Shown here: piece by piece, positions 49,178-58,900 of the stretch | Layout of the letters: the number at the start of each line of letters is the position of its first letter | Position numbering within the stretch: the first letter of the stretch is position 1 | Source of the DNA: Clostridiales bacterium | GTDB taxonomy: Bacteria > Bacillota > Clostridia > Saccharofermentanales > Saccharofermentanaceae | Reading direction: 5' to 3' | Assembly (NCBI GenBank): GCA_017428155.1 | Contig: JAFRRJ010000020.1 | Span: 1 to 64,000, forward strand | Length of the DNA stretch: 64,000 bases | Position numbers and translations under genes: made by a program | Notes under the pieces: generated by a model | Database searches by the model: none | The model's input: the letters and a program-made list of their open reading frames with translations, nothing else | Told to the model about the DNA's origin: nothing

Positions 49178-50266
49178 ATGGCAAATGTAAAGAAATCAGC
49201 GAAAACATCCGCAGCTAAGACATCCACTAAGCCGGCTGCTGCAAAGAAAAGTGCTCCTGTAAAGAAAGCCCCGGTAAAAATAACGGCCAAGAAAGCACCC
49301 ATGAAGAAGCCTGTTCTTGCTGCACCGGCAAAGAAAGCCCCCGTAAAGACATCTAATGCTCGTCCTATATCAAGTGTTAAGACTATATCAGAAAGCAAGG
49401 CAATGGGAAGAGGCCTTGGTGCCCTACTTTCTTCTGAGGGAATTCCCGAGAATAAGAGAGATTCTGTCGTAGATCTTAAGATCAACGACATCTCCCCCAA
49501 TAACGGTCAGCCCAGAAAGAACTTTAACGATGAAGCATTAAACGAGTTAGCTTCCTCCATAGAAGAGAATGGCGTTATCCAGCCCATCATCGTTCAGCGT
49601 AAGGGCGACGGATACAGGATCGTAGCAGGTGAGCGACGCTGGAGAGCTGCAAGGATCGCCGGACTTTCTGTTATCCCTGCGATCGTAAGAGATCTTTCAG
49701 ACAAAGAGACAATGGCTCAGGCGCTGATAGAAAATATCCAGAGAGAAGACTTGAATCCAATTGAAGAAGCTGCAGCAATGCAGAATCTCTTAAAGACCCA
49801 CAAACTCACCCAGGAGCAGCTTGCCAAAAAGCTCGGAAAGCCCAGAGCAACTATTGCAAACACGATACGTATCCTTAACCTTGACGAATCTCTTCAGGAT
49901 TTCGTCAGCAGAGGAGATCTCTCCGAAGGCCACGCTAAAGTAATCCTCGGCCTTAAGGAGAAGGAGGACCAGCGCAAGGTTGCAGATGTCATCATGACAA
50001 GGGATCTGAATGTCCGTCAGGCAGAAGCTCTTGTTAAGAAATATATTGAAGCCCAGGATAATCCGTCAAAGAAGCAGGTCATCGAGCAGCCTGATATCCG
50101 CTTAACACTGAGTACTAAGGAAGTTGAGACAAAGCTCAAGAAGCAGCTTGGTGCGAAGGTTAAGATCAAGGTTCTTGATAATGCTACAGGCCGTGGCCGC
50201 ATCGTTATCGATTACAAAGATAATATGGACCTCGACAGACTGATCGAATTCCTTTGCGGTCAGTAA
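49178..50266 (+). CDS. parB: ParB/Spo0J with H1-like N-terminal tail
   Basis: 362 residues. Canonical ParB begins at Met76 (MGRGLGALLSSE, position 49403), with the CTP-binding motif GERRWRAARIAGL, the NIQREDLNPIEEA block, the HTH TQEQLAKKLGKPRATIANTI and a C-terminal dimerisation domain. Residues 1-75 are a Lys/Ala/Pro-rich tail with repeated KKAPVK units, like histone H1 or mycobacterial HupB, which likely binds DNA non-specifically. The first ATG has AGGAG upstream, so the tail is probably translated. It is co-transcribed with parA. Confidence 0.95.
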   Translation: MANVKKSAKTSAAKTSTKPAAAKKSAPVKKAPVKITAKKAPMKKPVLAAPAKKAPVKTSNARPISSVKTISESKAMGRGLGALLSSEGIPENKRDSVVDLKINDISPNNGQPRKNFNDEALNELASSIEENGVIQPIIVQRKGDGYRIVAGERRWRAARIAGLSVIPAIVRDLSDKETMAQALIENIQREDLNPIEEAAAMQNLLKTHKLTQEQLAKKLGKPRATIANTIRILNLDESLQDFVSRGDLSEGHAKVILGLKEKEDQRKVADVIMTRDLNVRQAEALVKKYIEAQDNPSKKQVIEQPDIRLTLSTKEVETKLKKQLGAKVKIKVLDNATGRGRIVIDYKDNMDLDRLIEFLCGQ

Positions 50267-50285
50267 AGAAACGCGGTAAGTTATT

Positions 50286-50364
50286 GGAGAAGTCAACATT
50301 CTCAGGCGAGTTAATTCCCGTTAGGGAATTACTGCTTTGAAGCACTGCGATTGTTGACTTCTCC
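50286..50364 (+). terminator. Branched terminator-like structure after parB
   Basis: A closing stem GGAGAAGTCAACA / TGTTGACTTCTCC (13 bp, perfect) encloses inner hairpins including CTC-AGGC-GAG and AATTCCC-GTTA-GGGAATT, and is followed by ATTCTATTTTT. It works as an elaborate intrinsic terminator or as a small structured RNA; no ORF is present. Confidence 0.55.
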
Positions 50365-50399
50365 ATTCTATTTTTGTATACTTAAGTGCCTTTAAGTAT

Positions 50400-50488
50400 G
50401 GAGCTGTATCGAAGCGGTCATAACGAGGCGGTCTTGAAAACCGTTTGACTTCACGGTCACGTGGGTTCGAATCCCACCGGCTCCGCCA
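50400..50488 (+). tRNA. tRNA-Ser (anticodon TGA)
   Basis: Cloverleaf with acceptor GGAGCTG / CGGCTCC, a long variable arm (TCACGGTCACGTG region) typical of class II tRNAs, T-loop GGTTCGAATCC and encoded CCA. The anticodon loop CTTGAAA gives TGA, reading UCA-type serine codons. A terminator follows. Confidence 0.93.
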
Positions 50489-50494
50489 AATCTG

Positions 50495-50521
50495 AGCCCT
50501 CCCGATCATGGGAGGGCTTTT
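50495..50521 (+). terminator. tRNA-Ser terminator
   Basis: AGCCCTCCC-GATCAT-GGGAGGGCT followed by TTTT. Confidence 0.9.
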
Positions 50522-50650
50522 GATTTCAGAACAAACGTTCGTAGTTTGCCTTTTTCTTATTTAATCAACATTTTCCTTTTATTTGTGATACAATCTTCAT
50601 CTATCTGCACAGCGGTTCTGTGCATAAAACTCTAGAGGAGGATTTTTACA

Positions 50651-52477
50651 ATGGAAAAAGAAGAAGTATTGAAGGTGTACCGTCACTCTCTTGCACACAT
50701 CCTTGCTAAGGCTGTTATCGAGATCTACGGCAAAGAGGTACAGTACGCGATCGGACCTGAGATCGAAGACGGATGTTATTATGATTTCGTTCTTCCGAGA
50801 ACGGTCACAGAAGAGGATTTCCCTGCAATTGAAGAAAAGATGCACGAGATCATCAAGAGGAGAGAAGACTGGACACGTAAGGTCATCTCCAGAGATGAGG
50901 CATTGGAGCTCTTCAAGGATCAGAAGTTCAAGCACGAGCTTATCGTCGATCTGCCTGCAGATGAGACTATTTCGATATATTACACAGGTGATGACTATGT
51001 CGATCTTTGCCGTGGTCCTCACGTAGATAATTCACAGGAGCTCTTCAGCGCTGCATTCAAGATCAAGAATGTATCAGGCGCTTACTGGAGAGGTGACGAG
51101 AAGAGAGACCAGCTCCAGAGGATCTATCTTTTCGCTTTCCCTTCAAAAGATGAGCTCAAGGCACACCTTGCATGGCTTAAGGAAGCTCAGGAGAGAGACC
51201 ACAAGAAGATCGGTACTGCTCTTGATCTCTTTATGTTCCGTGAGACAGCTCCGGGTATGGCTTACTGGCTCCCTAGGGGCTGGATCCTTTACCAGGAACT
51301 CATGAAGTACTCCAGAGAGCTCCAGGGCGCACACGGCTATACGGAGATCTCCGCACCTCTTATCAACAACAAGAAGCTCTGGCTCATCTCCGGTCACTGG
51401 GCACACTATCAGAACAACATGTTCATCGTTCCCGGTATTACAAAGGGCGTTAACGCTACAGATGCTGTTAAGGGCGAGGAAGCACCTGAGCAGTATTCCG
51501 TAGAAGCTGAAGACACAATGGCAGCAAAGCCTATGAACTGCCCTAACGCAATGATGTCTTACAAGCGCACAATGCACTCCTATAAGGAACTTCCTATCCG
51601 TTACAGCGAGTATGACGTTCTCCACCGCAAGGAGAAGTCAGGCCAGATGAACGGTCTTTTCAGAGTACAGGAATTCCGTCAGGACGATGACCATACATTC
51701 GTAACACCTGAGCAGATCAAGGACGAGATCAAGGACGTAATCGCTATTGCAGACGAGATCTACAAGACATTCGGTATCACATACAGAGCAGAGTTCTCTA
51801 CAAGACCTGACGACTTCATGGGCGATATCGAGTCCTGGAACGCTGCAGAAGCTTCTCTAAAGGCTATCCTGGACGAGAAGTATGGTGATGGCAATTACGA
51901 GATCAACGAAGGCGACGGCGCGTTCTACGGCCCTAAGATCGACCTTCAGATCAAGGATGCTCTTGGACGTGAGTGGCAGTGCGGTACAGTACAGCTCGAC
52001 TTCCAGCTCCCTCATAACTTTGAGCTCACATATGTCGACAAGGACGGCGCTCAGAAGATGCCTATCGTTATCCACAGAGCTATCTTCGGTTCTTTCGAGC
52101 GTTTCATCGGCATCATTACAGAGCATTTCAAGGGCGCATTCCCGTTCTGGCTCAACCCTTATCAGGTAGCTGTAGTACCGATCAGACCTGAGCACAACGA
52201 GTATGCAGAGAAGGTTGCAGCAGCTCTCACAAAGGCCGGCGTAAGAGTCGAGTCCGACTTAACAGACGTCAACATGAGAGACAAGATCAAGAGATTCAAG
52301 CAGATGAAGGATCCTTATATCCTCGTTGTAGGCGATAAGGAAGCTGCTGAGAACACAGTATCTGTCAACGTAAGAGGCTCCAATAAGCAGCTTCAGGGCG
52401 TACCTCTCGACAAGTTCGTTGAACTCTGTGCAAAACTCAATGCAGAGAGAACATTAGAACTCCCTCAGGAGATCTGA
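50651..52477 (+). CDS. thrS: Threonyl-tRNA synthetase lacking the TGS domain
   Basis: 608 residues. It begins directly in the N2 editing domain (HxxxH as HSLAHIL; CRGPHV later), without the roughly 60-residue TGS domain of most bacterial ThrRS. The class II core has MNCPNA (zinc Cys; family usually MNCPGH), FRVQEFRQDDDH (motif 2 and zinc His) and HRAIFGSFERF (motif 3 region). An anticodon-binding domain closes the protein. The leader is only about 130 nt, too short for a T-box. GGAGG lies 8 nt before the start. Confidence 0.95.
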   Translation: MEKEEVLKVYRHSLAHILAKAVIEIYGKEVQYAIGPEIEDGCYYDFVLPRTVTEEDFPAIEEKMHEIIKRREDWTRKVISRDEALELFKDQKFKHELIVDLPADETISIYYTGDDYVDLCRGPHVDNSQELFSAAFKIKNVSGAYWRGDEKRDQLQRIYLFAFPSKDELKAHLAWLKEAQERDHKKIGTALDLFMFRETAPGMAYWLPRGWILYQELMKYSRELQGAHGYTEISAPLINNKKLWLISGHWAHYQNNMFIVPGITKGVNATDAVKGEEAPEQYSVEAEDTMAAKPMNCPNAMMSYKRTMHSYKELPIRYSEYDVLHRKEKSGQMNGLFRVQEFRQDDDHTFVTPEQIKDEIKDVIAIADEIYKTFGITYRAEFSTRPDDFMGDIESWNAAEASLKAILDEKYGDGNYEINEGDGAFYGPKIDLQIKDALGREWQCGTVQLDFQLPHNFELTYVDKDGAQKMPIVIHRAIFGSFERFIGIITEHFKGAFPFWLNPYQVAVVPIRPEHNEYAEKVAAALTKAGVRVESDLTDVNMRDKIKRFKQMKDPYILVVGDKEAAENTVSVNVRGSNKQLQGVPLDKFVELCAKLNAERTLELPQEI

Positions 52478-52505
52478 TAGTCTAAACGGTAACTAATATA
52501 AATAT

Positions 52506-52540
52506 AACGGCGCAGGACAAATGGTCTTGCGCCGTTTTTG
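52506..52540 (+). terminator. thrS terminator
   Basis: AACGGCGCA ... TGCGCCGTTTTTG; a 9-bp outer stem extended by GGAC/GTCT pairing, then a T-run. Confidence 0.88.
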
Positions 52541-52876
52541 TTATTCCTTGCCCGAAAATAATAAGCCGCCCCGGATCAACGGATGCGGCATATTTATAAG
52601 TATCATTCTTTGAGGACAACCGCCTATATGGCAGTGTCTCATTATGTTTTCATTACATCTGCTTCTGTATAAACCGTCAATTTGATAAAAAGGACACTAA
52701 AAGCCTAGAAAACCCAGCAAAATCAAGGAAAAACTTTGATTATCAAATTATCAAAATACACTTCCCGCGCATTTTCCGAGTGCAAATTTTAGGTAAAAAT
52801 CCTAACGAATAATGACTTTATTTGAAAGAGGGTTCTTGATATTATTCGTATTGCTACAAAAGGGGGCATTAAAGCT
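52541..52876 (+). other. ldh upstream region
   Basis: 336 bp with no gene. It is AT-rich towards ldh. Possible promoter elements are TTGAAA near 52824 and TATTAT near 52840. Short dyads (e.g. TTGATTATCAAATTATCAA near 52735) could be regulator sites, but no clear Rex box is seen. Confidence 0.35.
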
Positions 52877-53830
52877 ATGTATAAACAAGAAGGAACTAAG
52901 GTCGCCATTATCGGCGCAGGTGCGGTAGGATCAACAACCGCTTTCGCAATCGCAATGCAGCAGCTCTGCTCTGAGCTCGTTCTTATTGATGTCAATAAGG
53001 AAAAGGCATTAGGTGAGGCTCTTGATATCAGCCACGGACTTCCGTTCATCGGCGATATGTACATTCACGCAGGCGATTATTCCGATGTTAAGGATGCAGA
53101 CTGCATCATCATCACAGCAGGTATTCCGAGAAAAGAAGGCGAGACAAGACTTGACCTTGCAAAGAAGAACGTCAAGCTTGCTCACACTATCACAGACAGC
53201 ATCATGGAGCACTACAACAAGGGTGTCATCATGGTCATCTCCAATCCTTGCGACCTCGTAACATATAAGGTTGCAGAGTGGTCCGGACTTCCGTCTAACA
53301 AGATCATCGGTTCCGGAACAAACCTCGACTCCGCACGTTTCAGAGTACTTATCTCCAGAAAGCTCGGCGTAGACGTTAGAAACGTTCACGGTTATATCCT
53401 CGGCGAGCACGGTGAGACACAGTTCCCTGTATGGAGCCACACTCACGTTGCAGGTATGGGTATTGACGAGTATGCAGAAGCTATCGGCGTACCTTTCGGT
53501 AAGGATGTTAAGGATGAGATCGCTCAGCAGACAAAGTCTTCCGGCGCTCAGATCATTAAGCTCAAGGGCGCTACATTCAACGGTATCGCTGTAAGTGCTG
53601 CAACACTCTTAAGAAGCATCACAGAAGACGAGCATACTATCAGAACAGTTGCCACAAGACTCAACGGCGAGTACGGCATCAATGGTGTTACACTTGACGT
53701 TCCTGCACTCATCGGTGCTAACGGCGTTGATAAGATCATCGACATGCGTCTTACTGAAGAAGAGTACGCTCTCCTCAAGAGATCTGAGGCAAATATGCGT
53801 GAAGCTATCGCTTCCGTTGAGGGTCTCTGA
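52877..53830 (+). CDS. ldh: L-lactate dehydrogenase
   Basis: 317 residues. NAD-binding GAGAVGSTTAFAIAM at about 11-25, substrate-binding Arg in GIPRKEGETRLDL, Asn in ISNPCDL, and the catalytic His in GEHGETQFPVW. It reduces pyruvate to L-lactate and regenerates NAD, consistent with a fermentative anaerobe. It is monocistronic with its own terminator at 53885-53913. Confidence 0.96.
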   Translation: MYKQEGTKVAIIGAGAVGSTTAFAIAMQQLCSELVLIDVNKEKALGEALDISHGLPFIGDMYIHAGDYSDVKDADCIIITAGIPRKEGETRLDLAKKNVKLAHTITDSIMEHYNKGVIMVISNPCDLVTYKVAEWSGLPSNKIIGSGTNLDSARFRVLISRKLGVDVRNVHGYILGEHGETQFPVWSHTHVAGMGIDEYAEAIGVPFGKDVKDEIAQQTKSSGAQIIKLKGATFNGIAVSAATLLRSITEDEHTIRTVATRLNGEYGINGVTLDVPALIGANGVDKIIDMRLTEEEYALLKRSEANMREAIASVEGL

Positions 53831-53884
53831 TAAGAGAAAGCCATATCTGACGGCTTTTACGGCTCATATAAATGAAGTTAAAGT

Positions 53885-53913
53885 CCCTGCACTTTGTCCC
53901 ATAAAGTGCAGGG
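53885..53913 (+). terminator. ldh terminator
   Basis: CCCTGCACTTT-GTCCCAT-AAAGTGCAGGG then CTTCTCATTT; a perfect 11-bp stem. Confidence 0.88.
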
Positions 53914-54007
53914 CTTCTCATTTAATTAGAAGAATGGATTTGCTATAATACTAAGGGTAATTCCGAATAAGGGTATTCCCGAATAATTCATTTTCAGAGG
54001 TCAATTT

Positions 54008-55423
54008 ATGGAAATCAGTGCGGTTGTTATGGCGGCAGGAAAAAGCACGAGAATGAAGTCCAAGCATTCGAAGGTAGTGTTCCAGGTGTCGGGCAAACCG
54101 ATTATCCAATGGGTAGCTGATGCTCTTTTCGAGTCAGGCTGCCAGGATCAGGTATATATAGTTGGTGAACAGCAGTCAGAGATCAGAAGCATCTTAGGTG
54201 AGAATGTCGCATATGTGCTTCAGGAGGAACAGAGAGGAACCGGCCACGCCGTAATGCAGGCAGCACCTTTCCTTGAGGGCAGGGACGGCCTTACGATCGT
54301 TCTTCCGGGCGACTGCCCTATGGTATCCGCAGATACGATCAAGAAGGCGCTGGATGCTTTCGAATCGGCATCTTCCAACTGCGCAGCTATCCTTATTACG
54401 GCTGAAGCAGACGATCCCACCGGTTACGGAAGGATCATAAGAGGCAAGGACGGCAACGTTATCAAGATCGTTGAGCACAAGGACTGCACAGAAGACGAGC
54501 TCAAGGTAAAAGAGATCAACTCTTCAATGTATGTGTTCAAGACACCGCTGCTTCTTTCCGCGTTGGGAAGGATCGGCGCAAATAATGCCCAGAAAGAGTA
54601 TTACCTTACAGATACAATCGGGATCCTTATTGACGACGGATTTACAGTAGGTGCCGTTGTGTGTGATTTCGACGATACAAGGGGAGTTAACGACAGGCTC
54701 CAGCTTGCCCAGGTAAGAGACATAATGAACCACAGGATCATTAACCGTCACATGATGAACGGAGTGGAGATCGTGGATCCCAATGCAACATGGATCCATT
54801 ATGCGGTTGAGATAGGACAGGATACTGTTATCCTCCCGGGTACGACACTGATCGGCAATACCAATATCGGTGAGGACTGCATCATCGGAGAGAACACCAG
54901 AATAGACTGTTCCGATATCGGTGACGGCACAGTTGTAGATAACTCTATCGTTTCTTCAAGCACGATCGGCAAGGACTGCCGTATCGGACCTTATACACAT
55001 ATCAGACCGGAATCAAGGATCGACGATCATGTCACGCTCGGTGCTTATGTCGAGGTCAAGGGTTCTGATATCGGCGAATACACAAGAGCACGTCACCTTA
55101 CATATATCGGTGACTCCAAGGTCGGCCGTAACGTTAACTTCGGATGCGGCACCGTCACATGTAACTTCGACGGTCAGGACAAGATCGGCTGTACGATCGA
55201 GGATAACGTATTTATCGGAGGCAACTCCAATATCGTATCTTCCGTCGTATTGGGCAAGGATTGCTACATTGCGGCAGGTTCCACGATCACATCTGATGTT
55301 CCGGCGCTCTCACTCGGTATCGGCAGATCCAAGCAGCTTAATAAAGAGAACTGGGTTGCCGACAAGAGCCGTATGAGAGGCGAGAACTACATAAGACTCG
55401 ACGACAGGCGTTCCGAGGTCTGA
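54008..55423 (+). CDS. glmU: Bifunctional UDP-GlcNAc pyrophosphorylase / GlcN-1-P acetyltransferase
   Basis: 471 residues. The N-terminal uridylyltransferase (MAAGKSTRMKSKHSK, GTGHAVMQAAPFL, LPGDCPMV) is followed from about residue 250 by the left-handed beta-helix acetyltransferase with hexapeptide repeats and the acceptor region GRNVNFGCGTVTCNFDG. It makes UDP-GlcNAc for wall synthesis. The glmU-pth-mfd order is typical of Bacillota near the origin. Pth follows after 19 nt. Confidence 0.96.
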   Translation: MEISAVVMAAGKSTRMKSKHSKVVFQVSGKPIIQWVADALFESGCQDQVYIVGEQQSEIRSILGENVAYVLQEEQRGTGHAVMQAAPFLEGRDGLTIVLPGDCPMVSADTIKKALDAFESASSNCAAILITAEADDPTGYGRIIRGKDGNVIKIVEHKDCTEDELKVKEINSSMYVFKTPLLLSALGRIGANNAQKEYYLTDTIGILIDDGFTVGAVVCDFDDTRGVNDRLQLAQVRDIMNHRIINRHMMNGVEIVDPNATWIHYAVEIGQDTVILPGTTLIGNTNIGEDCIIGENTRIDCSDIGDGTVVDNSIVSSSTIGKDCRIGPYTHIRPESRIDDHVTLGAYVEVKGSDIGEYTRARHLTYIGDSKVGRNVNFGCGTVTCNFDGQDKIGCTIEDNVFIGGNSNIVSSVVLGKDCYIAAGSTITSDVPALSLGIGRSKQLNKENWVADKSRMRGENYIRLDDRRSEV

Positions 55424-55442
55424 TTCTTACGGGGTCTTAAGG

Positions 55443-55973
55443 ATGTGGATAGTAGCCGGGCTCGGTAATCCGGGTAAACAGTATCTTTACACATGGCACA
55501 ATATGGGCTATCTCGCTGTGGATATGCTCGCTGAAAAGCATGGTATTTTCCTGGGCAAAGAGAAGTACAAGGGCCTTTGGGGCAAGGGTAAGATAAACGG
55601 GCAGGATGTAATTATCATCAAGCCCACCACTTACATGAACAATTCCGGTGAATGCCTGGTGGAGATATCCAAGTTCTACAAGGTTCCGCCAAAGAACATC
55701 ATCACTATCTACGACGATATTGATATAGCCAAGGGTACGATAAGGACCAGAGGCAAGGGCAGTGCCGGCACTCATAACGGCATGAGGTCATGTGTTCAGC
55801 TTCTCGGCACGGAGGAATTTCCGAGAGTAAGGATCGGCACGGGACCCGTTCCCGAGAACTGGGAACTTGTTAACTACGTATTATCCGAAGTTCCGAAGGA
55901 TGACCGTCCCATGATGAACGAAGCCTTCGTGAAGGCTTGCGAGGCGGTCGAGGAGATCATCTCCAATGGATAA
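55443..55973 (+). CDS. pth: Peptidyl-tRNA hydrolase
   Basis: 176 residues. GLGNPGKQY near the N-terminus, catalytic His in WHNMGYLAVD, KPTTYMNNSGE and the GTHNGMRS loop are all diagnostic. It frees tRNA from stalled peptidyl-tRNA. It overlaps mfd by 8 nt, so the two are translationally coupled. Confidence 0.95.
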   Translation: MWIVAGLGNPGKQYLYTWHNMGYLAVDMLAEKHGIFLGKEKYKGLWGKGKINGQDVIIIKPTTYMNNSGECLVEISKFYKVPPKNIITIYDDIDIAKGTIRTRGKGSAGTHNGMRSCVQLLGTEEFPRVRIGTGPVPENWELVNYVLSEVPKDDRPMMNEAFVKACEAVEEIISNG

Positions 55974-58900
55974 AGATTTAATAGAGCTTCTTGGAAGGAT
56001 CTCGTCCGACAAAGAGCTCGTCTCGGAATTTTCCTCAAGTCTTAAGACGGGAAAGCATCTTAACATCACCGGCCTCTGTGCTGAACAGAAGGTCTATGTT
56101 GCTATGGCTCTTGCGCGTCTTTGTGATCGAAAAGCAGTCTTTATCGAACCCGACAGTGCAAGGGCAAGGACCACCGCTTCTTACTGCGCGGCATTTACCG
56201 ATGGGCCTGTCACACTTTTAACGCCCTCAGAGCTGTCTCTCGTAAGCGCCGAGGCTTCATCAAGAGAATTAGAGCTCAGCAGGTCAGCGGCGCTCTCAGA
56301 GCTCGTTACGGGCGGATTCGGGGCTGCTGTAATTACTGCGGGTGCCCTTCTGAACAAACTTGAGCCCGCAAAAGTGTTTGCTGACCGTATCATAAAACTT
56401 AAGGTCGGCATGGAATTTGAGCGTGACGACCTTGTTTCAGTGCTCCTTTTAAACGGATATGAGAATGTTCCGCAGGTAATGGAGAAAGGAGAGTTCTCCG
56501 TAAGAGGTGATATCGTCGATATATTCTCGCCGTCTTACACGGAACCTGTGAGAATCAGCTTTTTCGATACCGAGATAGACCAGATAAAGACATTCGACAG
56601 GGAGACACAGAGATCGACAGGCCAGCTCGAAGAGACTGTGGCAGTGCCTGCATCCATTTATGCTTTCCCGGAAGACAGGCGCGATGAGATAGCTGATCTC
56701 ATCTTATCCCGCGTTCAGGAAGATCTGGCGAAGATGAATACCGCCACCAGGGAAGTAAGGCGTGCAGCCGAGCTTTTATCGAGGACTGCAACAGGTGATG
56801 CGGAGAAGATAAGAAACGGCATAGAACCTTCCGGCGTCGCGCGCTGGACAGGCTTGTTCCTCAGGGAATTTGAGACCGCGATCGACTATGTTAACAGTGA
56901 TAAAGTGGTGTTTTTCGCTGACGAGATGGTCGACATCGATGCGAGGATGAATTCCTATGCCGGAGAGTATGCACAAAGGTGCCGGGATTCATTCGAGATC
57001 GGCATAGCTCCGACGTGTTCGCCCTCTGCCATGACCAATCTTTCCAAGACCATGGTGGCCCTGGATAAGCTGAATAACATTGTTACATTGTCCATGTTCC
57101 AGTCTTCAGGCAACGGTTTGCCGGGCGGAACGACATATACGGTATCGGGATTTCCCGCCGATAACTTTTCGGGCCGTGCACAGGAGCTCGCAGAGCTTAT
57201 TAAGGCCAACAAAGGTGTTTACATGGCCGCTCATCACGGCAGACGTTATGAGCAGCTTAAAGACCGTCTTGCTGAATATGATTGCTTTGCCGGCATTATC
57301 GACGCTCCGCTCCCGGCAGGATTTACTTATCCGAAGCTCGGAATAACCGTCCTTGGCGAGCAGGAGCTGTACGGCTCTGAGCAAAAGCGTCCTGACAAAA
57401 AGAAGAAGGGCGGCAACAGGATACAGTTCTTCAGTGATATCGCTCCGGGGGATTATGTTGTTCACGACACTCACGGTGTAGGCCGGTACGAGGGCCTCAT
57501 CAACATGAAGGTCGGCGATATAAGGAAAGACTATCTTAAGCTCACTTACGCAAAAGGTGAGACGCTGTATATCCTTCCCGAGAATCTCGATTCGCTCCAG
57601 AAATATGTCGGACCGGGTGAGAAGGAGCCAAAGCTTTCAAGGCTTGGCGGCGACGAATGGAAGAAGTCGGTCTCACGAGCCAGGGAAGCGATCAAGAAAG
57701 TCGCATATGACCTTCTTAAGATATATGCCGCCAGAAGCGTGAATAAAGGCTTTGCGTGTGCACCCGATGAAGAGCAGCAAAAGCTCTTTGAGGACCGGTT
57801 CCCGTTTGTTGAGACGGATGACCAGCTCCGCGCCGTCCATGAGATAAAAGCGGATATGGAGTCTGAAAAGCCGATGGACAGGCTTCTTTGCGGAGATGTC
57901 GGATTCGGCAAGACAGAGGTCGCTTTCAGAGCGATGTTCAAGGCGGTAATGAACGGCAGACAGGTAATAATGCTCGCGCCGACTACTCTTCTTGCCCAGC
58001 AGCATTACGAGAACTTCATGAGCAGGGTAAAAGACTTCCCCGTAAATGTCTGCATGCTCTCAAGATTCGTTCCGCAGGCTCAGATAAAACAGAACCTTAT
58101 TGACATCAAGAGCGGCAAGGTCGATGTCATCATAGGCACACACAGGGTGCTTTCAAACGATGTCAAACCGCCGCATTTAGGGCTTCTTGTCGTCGACGAG
58201 GAGCAAAGATTCGGCGTCAACCACAAAGAGAAGATCAAGTCCATGAAGACGGATGTTGACGTCTTATCACTTTCGGCAACGCCGATTCCCAGGACGCTTC
58301 ACATGTCACTTTCAGGTATAAGGGATATCTCTGTTCTGGAAGAGGCGCCCTTCAACAGGCGGGCTGTCCAGACATACGTACTGGGCTACGACGATCAGAT
58401 AATAATCCAGGCATGCATGCGTGAGATCGCTCGCGGAGGGCAGATATTCTATCTCTATAACAGGACGTCTGACATAGATAAAGTTGCGGATAATCTCGCC
58501 AAAGCCATGCCCGGTGTCCGCGTTACATACGCACACGGACAGATGCCCGAGAATGGTCTGGAGAACGTGGTTGCCGACTTTATCGAAGGCAAATACGATA
58601 TTCTGGTGTGTACCACCATCATCGAAAACGGTGTTGATATGCCGAATGTCAACACGCTCATCGTCGAGAATGCCGACCGCTTCGGACTGTCGCAGCTCTA
58701 TCAGATAAAGGGCCGTGTCGGAAGATCCGACAGACAGGCCTATGCCTATATCACATATAATGCGGATGTCCCCCTTAACGAGGAGGCCACCAAGAGACTT
58801 AATGCCTTAAGGGAATTCACTGAGCTCGGATCGGGCGTCAGGATCGCAATGCGCGACCTTGAGGTAAGAGGCGCCGGAAGTCTTTTAGGTGCAGAACAGC

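Noticed and set aside
50529..50540. LexA-like GAAC-N4-GTTC before thrS
   Set aside because: The match is short, with no fitting promoter position and no SOS-type gene; chance is likely.
52541..52876. Rex redox-sensor box upstream of ldh
   Set aside because: No clear TTGTTAA-N4-TTAACAA-type palindrome is present.
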